64,000 bases of DNA from the NCBI GenBank assembly GCA_913063405.1, contig CAJXZB010000002.1, positions 1 to 64,000 of the forward strand, in the 5' to 3' direction. The notes beneath the pieces are model-generated. The model was not told where the DNA came from and searched no databases. It saw only the letters and a list, made by a program, of their open reading frames with translations. The translations under genes and the position numbers were made by a program. This document shows positions 26,278-36,519 of the stretch, in pieces. How positions within the stretch are numbered: position 1 is the first letter of the stretch; every line of letters begins with the position of its first letter. This DNA is from an uncultured Ulvibacter sp. (lineage in GTDB: Bacteria; Bacteroidota; Bacteroidia; Flavobacteriales; Flavobacteriaceae).

Positions 26278-28227
26278 ATGGCAGAAGGAAATAAAGACAA
26301 AAAGCCCGAAATAAAGAAACCAAAATTTAGTGCATACTGGATTTACGGTGCGATCTTTTTAGTATTTATAGGAATTCAGTTCTTCGGAAGTGGAAGTTGG
26401 GCACAGCCTAATAAAACTACGCAAGCAGAATTTGAGCGCTTTTTAAGAGATGGCGATGTTGAAAAGGTTGAAGTAGTAAATAAAAAAGTCGCCAAGGTAT
26501 ATCTTACCGCTGAAGCAAAAGCCAAAACAATACACGCTAATAAAAAGGCAAACACTTTTTTAGCACCTGGACCAAATGAGCCATCATATCAGTTTGAATT
26601 TGGAGACCTTCAAAATTTCGAGAATAATATTGATCAAATTAAGAAAGATAGTAATATCGACACACAGCTTATTTGGAATACCGAATCGAATATGTGGGGT
26701 GAGGTTCTAATTGGACTTTTACCATTTATTGTAATTATAGGAATCTGGATTTTTATTATGCGTCGTATGTCTTCAGGAGCAGGTGGCGGGCCTGGAGGAC
26801 AGATTTTCAACATTGGGAAGTCTAAGGCAAAATTATTTGATGAAAAGCAAGACGTGAAAACATCTTTTAAAGATGTAGCCGGTTTGGAAGGGGCTAAAGA
26901 GGAAGTTCAAGAAATTGTGGATTTCTTAAAAACTCCAGAAAAATATACCGCGTTGGGAGGTAAGATTCCAAAAGGAGCGCTACTTGTTGGACCTCCTGGG
27001 ACTGGTAAGACCTTATTGGCAAGAGCCGTTGCTGGAGAAGCTAAGGTTCCTTTTTTCTCACTTTCAGGGTCAGACTTTGTAGAAATGTTTGTTGGTGTTG
27101 GTGCATCAAGAGTTCGTGACCTATTTAAACAAGCTAAAGAAAAATCACCTTCAATTATTTTTATCGACGAGATTGATGCTATTGGTCGTGCCCGTGGAAA
27201 GAATAATTTCTCTGGATCTAATGATGAACGTGAAAATACATTAAACCAGTTATTAACCGAAATGGACGGTTTTGGAACTAACTCTAATGTCATTGTAATT
27301 GCTGCTACCAACCGTGCAGATATTTTAGATAAGGCTCTAATGCGTGCAGGACGTTTTGATAGACAGATTTATGTGGACCTTCCAGATATTCGAGAACGTA
27401 AAGAAATATTTGAAGTACATCTTCGTCCTATAAAAACAGATGAGTCTTTGGACATGGACTTCTTGGCAAAACAAACGCCTGGATTTTCTGGGGCAGATAT
27501 TGCAAACGTTTGTAACGAGGCTGCTTTGATTGCAGCAAGAAACGAAAAGAAATTTGTTGACAAGCAAGATTTCCTAGATGCTGTAGATCGAATTGTTGGA
27601 GGGTTGGAAAAGAAAAATAAAATTATCACTCCGGAAGAGAAGAAGGCAATTGCTTTTCATGAAGCAGGTCACGCAACCGTAAGTTGGATGTTAGAGTACG
27701 CAGCTCCCTTAGTAAAGGTAACCATCGTACCCCGAGGTCAATCTTTAGGAGCGGCTTGGTACTTGCCAGAAGAGCGTCTTATTGTAAGACCAGAACAGAT
27801 GCTTGACGAAATGTGTGCAGCCCTTGGTGGACGTGCTGCCGAAAAGGTGATTTTTGATAAAATATCGACTGGAGCTTTGAGTGATCTGGAAAAAGTTACC
27901 AAACAGGCCAGAGCAATGGTAACTATATATGGATTGAATGAGAATATTGGAAATTTAACATATTACGATTCCAGTGGTCAATCTGAGTATGGTTTTACAA
28001 AACCATATAGTGAAAAGACCGCAGAAATGATTGATAAAGAAATTTCAAATATTATAGAAACTCAGTACAGAAGGGCTGTTCAGCTATTGGAAGAACATAA
28101 AGACAAACTAACAGAACTCGCGAATGTTCTGCTGGAAAAAGAAGTGATTTTCAAAGATAACCTTCAAAAAATATTTGGAAATAGACCTCATCAGAAAAAC
28201 GAGGAAGAGGAAATAGTTACGTCATAA
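26278..28227 (+). CDS. ftsH: ATP-dependent zinc metalloprotease FtsH
   Basis: A membrane-bound AAA+ protease that degrades misfolded and regulatory proteins. It has 649 residues: an N-terminal membrane helix (about 20-40), a periplasmic domain, a second helix (about 145-162), then the AAA domain with Walker A GPPGTGKT at 238-245 and Walker [10 protein letters not shown], and the M41 protease with HEAGH at 461-465. Standard for the family. Second gene of the rsfS operon. Confidence 0.97.
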   Translation: MAEGNKDKKPEIKKPKFSAYWIYGAIFLVFIGIQFFGSGSWAQPNKTTQAEFERFLRDGDVEKVEVVNKKVAKVYLTAEAKAKTIHANKKANTFLAPGPNEPSYQFEFGDLQNFENNIDQIKKDSNIDTQLIWNTESNMWGEVLIGLLPFIVIIGIWIFIMRRMSSGAGGGPGGQIFNIGKSKAKLFDEKQDVKTSFKDVAGLEGAKEEVQEIVDFLKTPEKYTALGGKIPKGALLVGPPGTGKTLLARAVAGEAKVPFFSLSGSDFVEMFVGVGASRVRDLFKQAKEKSPSIIFIDEIDAIGRARGKNNFSGSNDERENTLNQLLTEMDGFGTNSNVIVIAATNRADILDKALMRAGRFDRQIYVDLPDIRERKEIFEVHLRPIKTDESLDMDFLAKQTPGFSGADIANVCNEAALIAARNEKKFVDKQDFLDAVDRIVGGLEKKNKIITPEEKKAIAFHEAGHATVSWMLEYAAPLVKVTIVPRGQSLGAAWYLPEERLIVRPEQMLDEMCAALGGRAAEKVIFDKISTGALSDLEKVTKQARAMVTIYGLNENIGNLTYYDSSGQSEYGFTKPYSEKTAEMIDKEISNIIETQYRRAVQLLEEHKDKLTELANVLLEKEVIFKDNLQKIFGNRPHQKNEEEEIVTS

Positions 28228-28340
28228 CCTCAGCTTTTTTGAATTAATCACGTAAACTTTAGTTTTATGATAACAAAACTTAAGTTGACTTTTTATATAT
28301 TTGAAGATAATAGTTTATAAAACTCCTCAATAAATTATAA

Positions 28341-28952
28341 ATGAGTCTGTTTAAAAGACTTTTAAACCCAAATTATAAGTCGGAAGAAAAAGCCAAAAAG
28401 GCTAAGGATTCCGACCATGGTAAGTATTACCCAGAAGAAAAATTACCAATAGATGAAAAATTTACCTATTACTTCAATAAGAACGGGGGTAAATTTTTAT
28501 ACTGTGAAAACCTCCAGGAGGTTTTAGAGTCCTTTGATAATATTCTTTTAGAAAATGATTGGTACGAGCGAGATGCACTTTGTATTGATGATGTTTTGAC
28601 TTCTAGGTTTAACGGTTTTAACCTAAATTTCGTTAAAAAGACCGATGCTGCTTTTCTATTATCTCCCTGTGAAGGATTAGTGGCCAACAATGGCTCCATA
28701 TTACTCTCTTCTAACCAAATAAAAGAAAAAAACCTAAAAGAACTGCCTTCCAATTTTATCATTTTTGCCACTACAAGTCAATTGGTAGAATCGATTAGCG
28801 AAGGACTGTGCAAGATTAAAAACCAAAGCAAGAATTATATTCCTAGTAATATTACAACCATTCAAGACTTCGAAACCGAAAAAGAAAAGGACTTTATGAG
28901 TTATGGAAGTAGTACAAAAAACTTATATTTGCTACTATTGGAAGACCTATAA
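28341..28952 (+). CDS. LUD-domain protein (LutC/YkgG-like)
   Basis: A 203-residue protein. LUD domains occur in lactate-utilisation proteins; this one has the pattern LCIDDVLTSRFNGF, then DAAFLLSPCEGLVANNGSIL and IIFATTSQLVESI. In flavobacteria it sits between ftsH and cdsA without other lactate genes, so its role is likely different from LutC. It ends two bases before cdsA and is co-transcribed. The preceding gap of 113 bases could hold a further promoter. Confidence 0.85.
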   Translation: MSLFKRLLNPNYKSEEKAKKAKDSDHGKYYPEEKLPIDEKFTYYFNKNGGKFLYCENLQEVLESFDNILLENDWYERDALCIDDVLTSRFNGFNLNFVKKTDAAFLLSPCEGLVANNGSILLSSNQIKEKNLKELPSNFIIFATTSQLVESISEGLCKIKNQSKNYIPSNITTIQDFETEKEKDFMSYGSSTKNLYLLLLEDL

Positions 28953-28953
28953 T

Positions 28954-29757
28954 ATGAAGGAAGTCATCGTGCGAACTATATCAGGTGTTTTATACATCGC
29001 TATAGTTATCTTTTCAATGTTCACCTCGCGCGAATGGTTTATGGGACTCTTCTTCTTACTAGGCGTAATGACCTTGACGGAATTCCTAAAATTAATTCAT
29101 CTCAAGAGTTATCTGGCTTATCTTCTATTGGCAGCTGCCCTCTTTTTCTTGAGTTATAATATTTTTGAAATTAACGCGATCTACTTGCTCTTAATATTCT
29201 CTTGTTTTGTAAACCTCTTTCTGTTTAAAGATTTACTCTGGGTTAGTAAAATACCAATGTTCGAAAAGAAAAAATACATCGCTGTTTTTTTCTATCTCAT
29301 AAGCGGTTTTATATTTCTTACGCTTATCCCTATGTATAACAAGACGTTCACTCCTAATATTATCATAGGTGTATTTATACTTATATGGACGAATGACACC
29401 TTTGCCTACGTCATCGGCAAGGGTTTTGGCAAGCGAAAATTATTAGAACGAATCTCTCCTAAGAAAACTATTGAAGGTTTTATTGGAGGACTAGTTGGTG
29501 CCATTTGTGCTAGTTTTCTTATCTTTCAATATATAGGTCTTTTCGACCAGATGGTCTGGATAAGCTTAGCCTTAATTACCTCAGTTTTTGGGACAATTGG
29601 TGATTTAATCCAGTCTAAGTTTAAGCGACAGGCTGGTGTAAAAGATAGTGGAGCGTTAATACCTGGGCACGGTGGGTTGTATGATAGACTTGACAGTATG
29701 ATTTACGCGAGTCCTTTTATTTATGGATTTTTAGAAATTGTAGCACATGTTTCATAA
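28954..29757 (+). CDS. cdsA: Phosphatidate cytidylyltransferase
   Basis: Makes CDP-diacylglycerol from phosphatidate and CTP at the inner membrane. It has 267 residues with about seven helices and the signature near the end: GDLIQSKFKRQAGVKDSG, then PGHGGLYDRLDS. The ATG at 28954 follows the LUD stop at once; an in-frame start at 28903 would overlap that gene. The stop overlaps psd by 11 bases. With psd this forms a small phospholipid unit. Confidence 0.95.
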   Translation: MKEVIVRTISGVLYIAIVIFSMFTSREWFMGLFFLLGVMTLTEFLKLIHLKSYLAYLLLAAALFFLSYNIFEINAIYLLLIFSCFVNLFLFKDLLWVSKIPMFEKKKYIAVFFYLISGFIFLTLIPMYNKTFTPNIIIGVFILIWTNDTFAYVIGKGFGKRKLLERISPKKTIEGFIGGLVGAICASFLIFQYIGLFDQMVWISLALITSVFGTIGDLIQSKFKRQAGVKDSGALIPGHGGLYDRLDSMIYASPFIYGFLEIVAHVS

Positions 29758-30397
29758 AGAAGGATATAAAATTATATTAATCACTTTTAGCATCTGTATT
29801 ATGCTGGCCCTAGTTGCAAATTTCTTTTTGGAAAATATTATTTTAAGAGGTACTGTAGTAGCCTTGACAATCGTTTTTCTGATATTAATTTTGCAATTCT
29901 TTAGAAATCCAAAAAGAAATTTTGTCAAGAATGACGCACAAATTTTATCCCCCGTTGATGGGAAAGTAGTGGTCATAGAAGAGGTATTCGAAAGAGAGTA
30001 CTTCAATGAGAGAAGACTTCAAGTTTCAGTATTTATGTCACCTATAAATGTACATGTCACCCGCTATCCCGTTGGTGGGAAAGTGGTTTTTAGTAAATAC
30101 CACCCTGGTAAATTTTTAGTAGCTTGGCACCCAAAATCTTCAGAAGAAAACGAACGAACAACCGTAGTGGTTAATTCTTCAATCTTTGGTGAAATACTGC
30201 ACCGGCAAATTGCAGGGGCTCTTGCAAAACGGATTGTAAACTATGCCAAAGAAGGGCAGGATGTAAACCAGACTGACGACAGTGGATTTATCAAGTTTGG
30301 CTCACGAGTGGATGTCTTTTTACCCCTCGACACGAAAATTAATATAACACTAAATCAAGTCGTAAAAGGCGGCATAACCGCAATTGCATCTAAATGA
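29747..30397 (+). CDS. psd: Phosphatidylserine decarboxylase
   Basis: Makes phosphatidylethanolamine. It has 216 residues of the short (archaetidylserine-like) type, with two N-terminal membrane helices (to about 50), ILSPVDGKVV and SPINVHVTRYPVGGKV, and the self-cleavage site FGSR near residue 185, where Ser becomes the pyruvoyl group. Its start overlaps cdsA and its stop overlaps the ACBP gene by four bases (ATGA). Confidence 0.95.
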   Translation: MFHKEGYKIILITFSICIMLALVANFFLENIILRGTVVALTIVFLILILQFFRNPKRNFVKNDAQILSPVDGKVVVIEEVFEREYFNERRLQVSVFMSPINVHVTRYPVGGKVVFSKYHPGKFLVAWHPKSSEENERTTVVVNSSIFGEILHRQIAGALAKRIVNYAKEGQDVNQTDDSGFIKFGSRVDVFLPLDTKINITLNQVVKGGITAIASK

Positions 30398-30660
30398 CTT
30401 CGGAAGAACTACATACCGATTTTTTAAATGCAGTTGATAGTATAAACGATCACAACGAACCATTTCCCGCTGACTTCCTACTTCGCCTGTATGCCTATTA
30501 TAAAAGAGCGACCAATTCTCAAGATCAGCCAACAAGTCGAAACCCCTTAATTGGAGCTTTTAAAACGAATGCACTCTTCCAGACACGAGACATAGAACCA
30601 GATGAAGCTAAGGAGCTCTATATTGAAGCCGTAAAGCATTATTTTTTATATAGAAAGTAG
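30394..30660 (+). CDS. Acyl-CoA-binding protein
   Basis: An 88-residue four-helix protein with the ACBP pattern: PADFLLRLYAYYKRAT near residue 25 and EAKELYIEAV near 70. It would carry acyl-CoA esters in the cytoplasm. The tryptophan-rich KWDAW element of classic members is absent, so binding may differ. Overlaps psd by four bases and closes the lipid operon; 6 bases before the convergent valS stop. Confidence 0.82.
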   Translation: MTSEELHTDFLNAVDSINDHNEPFPADFLLRLYAYYKRATNSQDQPTSRNPLIGAFKTNALFQTRDIEPDEAKELYIEAVKHYFLYRK

Positions 30661-30666
30661 TTCCTC

Positions 30667-33297
30667 CTATTTCAAACTTGCTAAACTCATTTTAATCATC
30701 TCGATTTTGGCCAAGGTATCGGCTTCTTTTTGACGTTCGATAGCAACAACTTTCTCCGGCGCACTACTAACAAAACCTTGATTCTTTAATTTGCCTTGTA
30801 CGCTCTTTAAAAAGCCTTCATTATACTTTAATTCTGCAGAAAGTTTTTCAATTTCCTCTTCGACATTAATAGCACCTGAAATTGGCACGAAATATTCATT
30901 CGATTTTACACGGAATGTTAGCGCTCCATCAATAGCTTCGGTAGTGTAATTTATTTCTGAAACATTACCGAGCTTCGAAATAACAACATCAAAATCGGTT
31001 GAAGCATTATCATTGTTAATTACTGAAAGCTCTATCGGTTCTTTGAAGGAAATATTCTTCTCCTTACGAATAGTACGTATGCCCGAAATTACATCGGCGG
31101 CAAATTCAAAATTCGAACTTATCTCTTGATCAAAGGTCTCCAAAGCTGGCCATTTAGATATAATGAGTGCCTCTTCAGGTTTTCTATTTGCAATATGCTG
31201 CCAAATTTCTTCAGACACAAAAGGAACAAATGGATGTAACACCTTTAAATTATTCTCGAGAATCGCAATAATATCCTTAAACGTACTACTAGCAATTGGC
31301 TCCTGATAGCCTGGTTTCACCATTTCTAAGAACCAAGAACAGAAATCATCCCAAATCAATTTATAGGTTGACATTAGGGCATCACTAATCCTATACTTAC
31401 CATAATGATCCTCAATTTCAATCAAGGCCTTTTGAAACTTACTTCTATACCATTTAACAGCAATCTCTGCAGTTTCGGTTGCCTTCTTTCTTTCAGATAC
31501 TTCCCAACCATCAATCAATCGATAGGCATTCCATATCTTATTTACAAAACCGCTCCCCTGCTTGCATAAGTCTTCTTCAAACATCAAATCATTTCCTGCT
31601 GGTGAACTCAGCAACATCCCAACTCTTACACCATCTGCACCATATATATTCATTAAGTCTATTGGATCTGGTGAATTACCCAGCTGCTTACTCATTTTTC
31701 TCCGCTGCTTGTCACGAACAATACCTGTAAGATATACATTGGTAAATGGCTTCTCACCTCTGTATTCATATCCAGAAATAATCATTCTCGCTACCCAAAA
31801 AAATAAAATTTCTGGAGCTGTAACAAGATCATTTGTTGGATAGTAATAGTTTACCTCTTTGTTGTCTGGTTCCAAAATACCATTAAACACGCTTATAGGC
31901 CATAACCAAGAGGAAAACCAGGTATCCAGAGCATCTGGATCTTGCGTCAAGTCTGAAGCATTCAAAGAAGTATTTCCTGTTTTAATGCGTGCCTTTTCCA
32001 AAGCATCTTCAGCTGTTTCGGCTACTACAAAATCTTCTTTTCCACCTCCATAGTAATAGGCTGGAATCTGTTGTCCCCACAACAATTGTCGTGAAATATT
32101 CCAGTCACGCACATTCTCCATCCAATGACGATATGTGTTTATAAATTTCTCAGGAACTAACTTAACATCTTTATTCAAAACAGAATCTAATGCAGGTTGT
32201 GCAAGCTCTTTCATCTTCATGAACCACTGATCACTAAATTTAGGTTCAATAACAGCACCTGTTCGCTCACTAGTCCCAACCTTATGCATATGTGTTTCAA
32301 TCTTTGAGACAACATTCATTTCTTCCAGTTCTTTTACAATCTCCTTCCGAACGGCAAAACGATCCTTTCCTTCGTAATGCAATCCGAAGCTATTCAAACT
32401 AGCATCATCATTAAGAATATCGATAACTTCTAACCCATGTTTATCCCCAAGGATTTTATCATTTTCGTCGTGAGCAGGAGTTACTTTTAAACAACCTGTT
32501 CCAAACTCAATATCTACATACTCATCCTCAATAATTGGAACAACTCTGTTACAGATAGGGACTATTGCCTTTTTACCCTTTAAATGGGTAAAACGAGTAT
32601 CATTTGGATTAATGCAAATAGCGGTATCACCCAAAATTGTTTCAGGACGTGTTGTAGCAATTGTTAAAGTATCATCACAACCTTCAATTCTATAATTTAA
32701 AAAATAAAGATTCCCTTGTTTTTCTTCGTAATTCACCTCCTCATCGGAGAGCGTGGTTTTTGCTTCTGGGTCCCAATTTACCATTCGATACCCGCGATAG
32801 ATCTTCCCTTTTTCATATAAATCAACAAACACCTTTATCACAGAGGCAGACATGTTGTCATCCATAGTGAACTTGGTACGTTCCCAATCGCAGGAAGCAC
32901 CTAACTTCTTGAGTTGCTCAAGTATTATACCTCCGTGTCTATGAGTCCATTCCCATGCATGTTCTAAGAATTCTTCCCGTGATAAATCGGCTTTATTAAT
33001 TCCTTCCGACTTAAGTTTGGCTACAACTTTAGCTTCTGTGGCGATTGATGCATGGTCCGTTCCAGGTACCCAGCAAGCATTCAGTCCTTTTAATCTGGCA
33101 CGACGAATTAATACATCTTGAAGCGTATTATTTAACATATGCCCCATGTGCAGGACTCCTGTCACGTTTGGTGGCGGAATTACAATTGTATATGGCTCTC
33201 TTTCATCAACTTCTGAATGAAAATAATTATGCTCCATCCAGTAGTTATACCACTTATTCTCAATATTTTGAGCGTTATATTTTGCCTCTAAAGCCAT
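30667..33297 (-). CDS. valS: Valyl-tRNA synthetase
   Basis: Charges tRNA-Val. The 876 residues are the usual length. The class I motifs are HMGH at 50-53 and KMSKQ at 534-538. Next come the editing domain (residues about 200-340), the anticodon-binding domain and a C-terminal coiled coil (EEEIEKLSAELKYNEGF and on), as in bacterial ValRS. Confidence 0.97.
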   Translation of the reverse strand: MALEAKYNAQNIENKWYNYWMEHNYFHSEVDEREPYTIVIPPPNVTGVLHMGHMLNNTLQDVLIRRARLKGLNACWVPGTDHASIATEAKVVAKLKSEGINKADLSREEFLEHAWEWTHRHGGIILEQLKKLGASCDWERTKFTMDDNMSASVIKVFVDLYEKGKIYRGYRMVNWDPEAKTTLSDEEVNYEEKQGNLYFLNYRIEGCDDTLTIATTRPETILGDTAICINPNDTRFTHLKGKKAIVPICNRVVPIIEDEYVDIEFGTGCLKVTPAHDENDKILGDKHGLEVIDILNDDASLNSFGLHYEGKDRFAVRKEIVKELEEMNVVSKIETHMHKVGTSERTGAVIEPKFSDQWFMKMKELAQPALDSVLNKDVKLVPEKFINTYRHWMENVRDWNISRQLLWGQQIPAYYYGGGKEDFVVAETAEDALEKARIKTGNTSLNASDLTQDPDALDTWFSSWLWPISVFNGILEPDNKEVNYYYPTNDLVTAPEILFFWVARMIISGYEYRGEKPFTNVYLTGIVRDKQRRKMSKQLGNSPDPIDLMNIYGADGVRVGMLLSSPAGNDLMFEEDLCKQGSGFVNKIWNAYRLIDGWEVSERKKATETAEIAVKWYRSKFQKALIEIEDHYGKYRISDALMSTYKLIWDDFCSWFLEMVKPGYQEPIASSTFKDIIAILENNLKVLHPFVPFVSEEIWQHIANRKPEEALIISKWPALETFDQEISSNFEFAADVISGIRTIRKEKNISFKEPIELSVINNDNASTDFDVVISKLGNVSEINYTTEAIDGALTFRVKSNEYFVPISGAINVEEEIEKLSAELKYNEGFLKSVQGKLKNQGFVSSAPEKVVAIERQKEADTLAKIEMIKMSLASLK

Positions 33298-33326
33298 TTT
33301 TGGTCTAATTTTTGAAATCTAATGGG

Positions 33327-33334
33327 CAAAAGTA
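33327..33334 (-). promoter_or_regulatory. -7 box TACTTTTG of valS
   Basis: On the minus strand an exact TAnnTTTG, 29 bases before the valS ATG. Confidence 0.6.
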
Positions 33335-33423
33335 GGTATATCTGCAGGATAATAAAAGTGAATAACTTATTTTGCACTTAGTAGAAAAGTTACCTACATT
33401 AGCATTTACTAAAAAATGAAACC

Positions 33424-33819
33424 ATGAAAAAACTTGTATTAATAGCGTTAGTAACACTTGTAAGTTTTGCTGCTAATGCTCAGGCAAAAATTAGTTTCAA
33501 GGCTGAGACAGTCGACTATGGAAAGATCACAAAAGGTAGTGATGGAGTTCGTGTATTTGAATTTACAAATACCGGGGATGCTCCATTAATTATTTCTGAT
33601 GTTAAATCGAGCTGCGGATGTACGGTTCCTAAAAAACCGGACGGTCCAGTAGCACCTGGAGCATCTAGTACCATAGAAGTGAAATATGACACCAAGCGTA
33701 TAGGACCCATTAGAAAAACAATCACTGTTTACTCTAATGCAGACGAACCTATCAAAGCATTAAAAATTAAAGGTGAGATATTGGCTGAAGGTAAAAGTGT
33801 ACTTGAAAAAACAAAATAA
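33424..33819 (+). CDS. DUF1573 secreted protein
   Basis: A 131-residue protein with a signal peptide (LVLIALVTLVSFAANAQA) and one DUF1573 domain (an immunoglobulin-like fold): FEFTNTGDAPLIISDVKSSC, then CGCTVPKKP and APGASSTIEVKYDT. The family is abundant in Bacteroidota; function unknown. Monocistronic, with a strong terminator that it shares with the convergent protease gene. Confidence 0.92.
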   Translation: MKKLVLIALVTLVSFAANAQAKISFKAETVDYGKITKGSDGVRVFEFTNTGDAPLIISDVKSSCGCTVPKKPDGPVAPGASSTIEVKYDTKRIGPIRKTITVYSNADEPIKALKIKGEILAEGKSVLEKTK

Positions 33820-33838
33820 GACAAACATTTATTTTATA

Positions 33839-33876
33839 AAAAAGCGATCCAGATGTACTATCTGGATCGCTTTTTT
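33839..33876. terminator. Bidirectional terminator
   Basis: AAAAAGCGATCCAGAT and ATCTGGATCGCTTTTT form a perfect 16-bp stem with a 5-base loop and have T-runs on both strands. It serves the DUF1573 gene and the protease gene that ends at 33875. Confidence 0.95.
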
Positions 33877-35227
33877 ATATTACTTTCTTAAGGATAAATT
33901 TGACTTTAAAGAAAGTATCATCTCGCTTCACCTTGAGGCTAATTTTTTTACCAATCTTGGACGAAAACAATGTATTAAGTTCGTATAACTTCCTCTTATA
34001 AGCAGGAGTTCCATTGATTACTGCAATTTCATCTCCTATTTGAAGTCCCGCATTATGTGCAGGCGAATCTTTTCGAACCTCCACAACAACATATCTTGGC
34101 ACCAAAGCAAACTCTGTCGAAACACTAACATCTGTAACAGCCTGGCTTGTTGTTCCATTATTACTACTGCTCTGGCTTCCAAAACTAAAGTTTCTATAAG
34201 TCGTTAACTCTGTAACCACTTCAAGTCCGTCGTGTTCAATGGTTAATCCAGCCATATTGTAATAAAAGGGCTCATCAAACTTGCTGTTTTTCCTTAACAC
34301 CATCTTTTTGGACCTATAATCCATAGTAACCGTAAACCTCTTCAATATGTCTCCTCCAATACTTCCATCCCTTTCCTCAAAGAATTTAACATTTTCAGTC
34401 GCGCTGCTATCTGGAAAGGCTACTTTTACTTCATTCATACTAAAATCTTTTAACCAAATTTTATCCAATTTTGAACGCTTTCCGAAGATATTTCCGCTAA
34501 AACCCAAACCCAGAAAATCCTCAAAATATTTTTTGGAATCTTTACCAATAACATCCTTCTCTTCAAACAACCAAAGCGCATCGCTTGATCCTGAGTCAAC
34601 GAGGAGGGTTATTTCTTTAACCCTTGACAACGAGGACATATTAATATTCATGTAGGGTTTATTGTTATGAAATGTAAGATCAAACTCTTCACATTTTAGA
34701 CATTTTTTCTTTTTATAGCTACTAGGGTTATAAAACGTAAGACGTTTGGAAACGTAATCAGTTCTTACGACGAATCTTTTGAAAAAGTCATATCCAATAA
34801 TTCCATGAATTGGAATACCCATTCTTGTAGAAAAATTTAAAGTTTCTTCAAAAATCACGTAAATAGAATGATTTGTATCTGTCGCCTTCCCAACTTTTAA
34901 ATTATTATTCTTGCTTTCTAGTGCTACTACACCTTCTCCTTCACCCAAACCTCTTATTTTAACAGGTCTGGCATTATTTACTCTAAGGGAGTCTGCTTCT
35001 GTTACACCAAATAAAATCGTAGAATTCACACCTGTATCGAGCAAAAAGGAAAGCTTCGCTCCATTTACCTCAACTGGAATAATAACTAGATTATTCACAA
35101 GGTCAAATGGAATTTTATCTTTTTTAAGACCCTCAGGAAGTGATAGTCCTTCCTGCGAAAATCCAAGAGACACACAGGACAACAGAACCACACAAAAGAA
35201 GCAGAAATTTCTGATTGTATTTTTCAT
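33875..35227 (-). CDS. Secreted retropepsin-like aspartyl protease with PDZ domain
   Basis: A 450-residue protein with a signal peptide. It carries two aspartyl protease halves: LDTGVNSTILFG near residue 65 and LLVDSGSSDALW near 210, each with the catalytic DTG/DSG. A PDZ domain follows at about residues 370-450 (KDSPAHNAGLQIGDEIAVINGTPA). This fusion is widespread in Bacteroidota. A substrate is not known. The start at 35227 (MKNTIRNF) gives a normal signal peptide; an ATG five codons upstream is also possible. Confidence 0.9.
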   Translation of the reverse strand: MKNTIRNFCFFCVVLLSCVSLGFSQEGLSLPEGLKKDKIPFDLVNNLVIIPVEVNGAKLSFLLDTGVNSTILFGVTEADSLRVNNARPVKIRGLGEGEGVVALESKNNNLKVGKATDTNHSIYVIFEETLNFSTRMGIPIHGIIGYDFFKRFVVRTDYVSKRLTFYNPSSYKKKKCLKCEEFDLTFHNNKPYMNINMSSLSRVKEITLLVDSGSSDALWLFEEKDVIGKDSKKYFEDFLGLGFSGNIFGKRSKLDKIWLKDFSMNEVKVAFPDSSATENVKFFEERDGSIGGDILKRFTVTMDYRSKKMVLRKNSKFDEPFYYNMAGLTIEHDGLEVVTELTTYRNFSFGSQSSSNNGTTSQAVTDVSVSTEFALVPRYVVVEVRKDSPAHNAGLQIGDEIAVINGTPAYKRKLYELNTLFSSKIGKKISLKVKRDDTFFKVKFILKKVI

Positions 35228-35328
35228 TTTCAACAAAATCAAGATATAAAAAATTACCGAAAGTGTCTCAAAAGCAATGTGGATTTATTAAATATATTTC
35301 GCAACTTTGTCCTTAAACAAATTACACT

Positions 35329-36519
35329 ATGCCATCAGTTTCCATTAAGGGTCGGCAAATGCCAGAATCACCAATTCGTAAGTTGGTTCCCTATGCAGAA
35401 AAAGCTTATAAAGCCAACAAAACTGTTTACCATTTAAATATAGGCCAACCGGATATTAAAACTCCAGACGTTGCCATGGAAGCTGTTAGCAAACATTCGC
35501 TGGATATTTTAGCATATTCTCGCTCTGAAGGCTCTGAAGAATATCGTGAGAAAATAGCACAGTATTATAGAAAAAATAATATTCCTGTAGATGCCAATGA
35601 GATTATTGTTACAACTGGAGGAAGCGAAGCATTACTCTTCGCAATGGGAAGTATCGCAGATGCTGGAGATGAAATAATTATCCCTGAACCTTTTTATGCA
35701 AATTACAATGGTTTTGCTACCGCCTCAGGTGTGAACATTGTTCCTGTAATTTCGAAAATAGAAGATAATTTTGCCTTACCACCAATTTCAGAATTTGAAA
35801 AACTAATAACCCTCAAAACCAAAGCTATTCTTATTTGTAACCCTGGAAATCCGACGGGGTATTTATACGCTAAGGAGGAAATACAAAAACTGGCAACAAT
35901 CGTAAAGAAACACGATTTATTTTTGGTTGCAGATGAGGTCTATAGAGAATTCACCTATGACGGATATAAGCATTACTCCATACTTGAGGAAGCGGGTTTA
36001 GAAGAAAACGGAATAATAATCGATTCTGTATCTAAAAGATATAGCATGTGTGGAGCTCGAATTGGTTGCTTGGTTTCGAAAAACAAACAAATCATTAGCA
36101 CTGTGATGAAATTTGCTCAAGCTAGGTTGAGTCCTCCAACATTTGCACAAATAGCAAGTGAAGCAGCTTTACAAACCCCTCAAAGCTACTTCGACGAAGT
36201 AATTGAAGAGTATGAAGAGCGTCGCAATACCCTGGTAAATCACCTGATGAAGATTCCAGGTGTTAAGGTTGGGGTTCCTAAAGGCGCATTTTATTGCATC
36301 GCCGAGTTACCAATAAAAAATAGTGATGCCTTTGCACAATGGCTATTGGAAGATTTTGATATAGATGGAGAGACGATTATGGTTGCACCTGCCGCAGGAT
36401 TTTACTCAAGTCCGGATGTTGGTTTGAATCAAATACGAATTGCCTATGTACTCAAGAAAGAAAGCCTGGTAAAAGCCGTTGAAATTTTAAAAATGGCCCT
36501 TCAACAATATCAAGACTAA
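35329..36519 (+). CDS. Class I/II PLP-dependent aminotransferase
   Basis: A 396-residue aspartate aminotransferase-like enzyme. The PLP-binding Lys is in SVSKRYSMCGARIG (near residue 242), with NPGNPTG at about 169 and the C-terminal Arg in LNQIRIAYV. Substrate undetermined; aspartate/prephenate or aromatic amino acids are possible. Its stop overlaps the murB ATG by one base. Confidence 0.92.
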   Translation: MPSVSIKGRQMPESPIRKLVPYAEKAYKANKTVYHLNIGQPDIKTPDVAMEAVSKHSLDILAYSRSEGSEEYREKIAQYYRKNNIPVDANEIIVTTGGSEALLFAMGSIADAGDEIIIPEPFYANYNGFATASGVNIVPVISKIEDNFALPPISEFEKLITLKTKAILICNPGNPTGYLYAKEEIQKLATIVKKHDLFLVADEVYREFTYDGYKHYSILEEAGLEENGIIIDSVSKRYSMCGARIGCLVSKNKQIISTVMKFAQARLSPPTFAQIASEAALQTPQSYFDEVIEEYEERRNTLVNHLMKIPGVKVGVPKGAFYCIAELPIKNSDAFAQWLLEDFDIDGETIMVAPAAGFYSSPDVGLNQIRIAYVLKKESLVKAVEILKMALQQYQD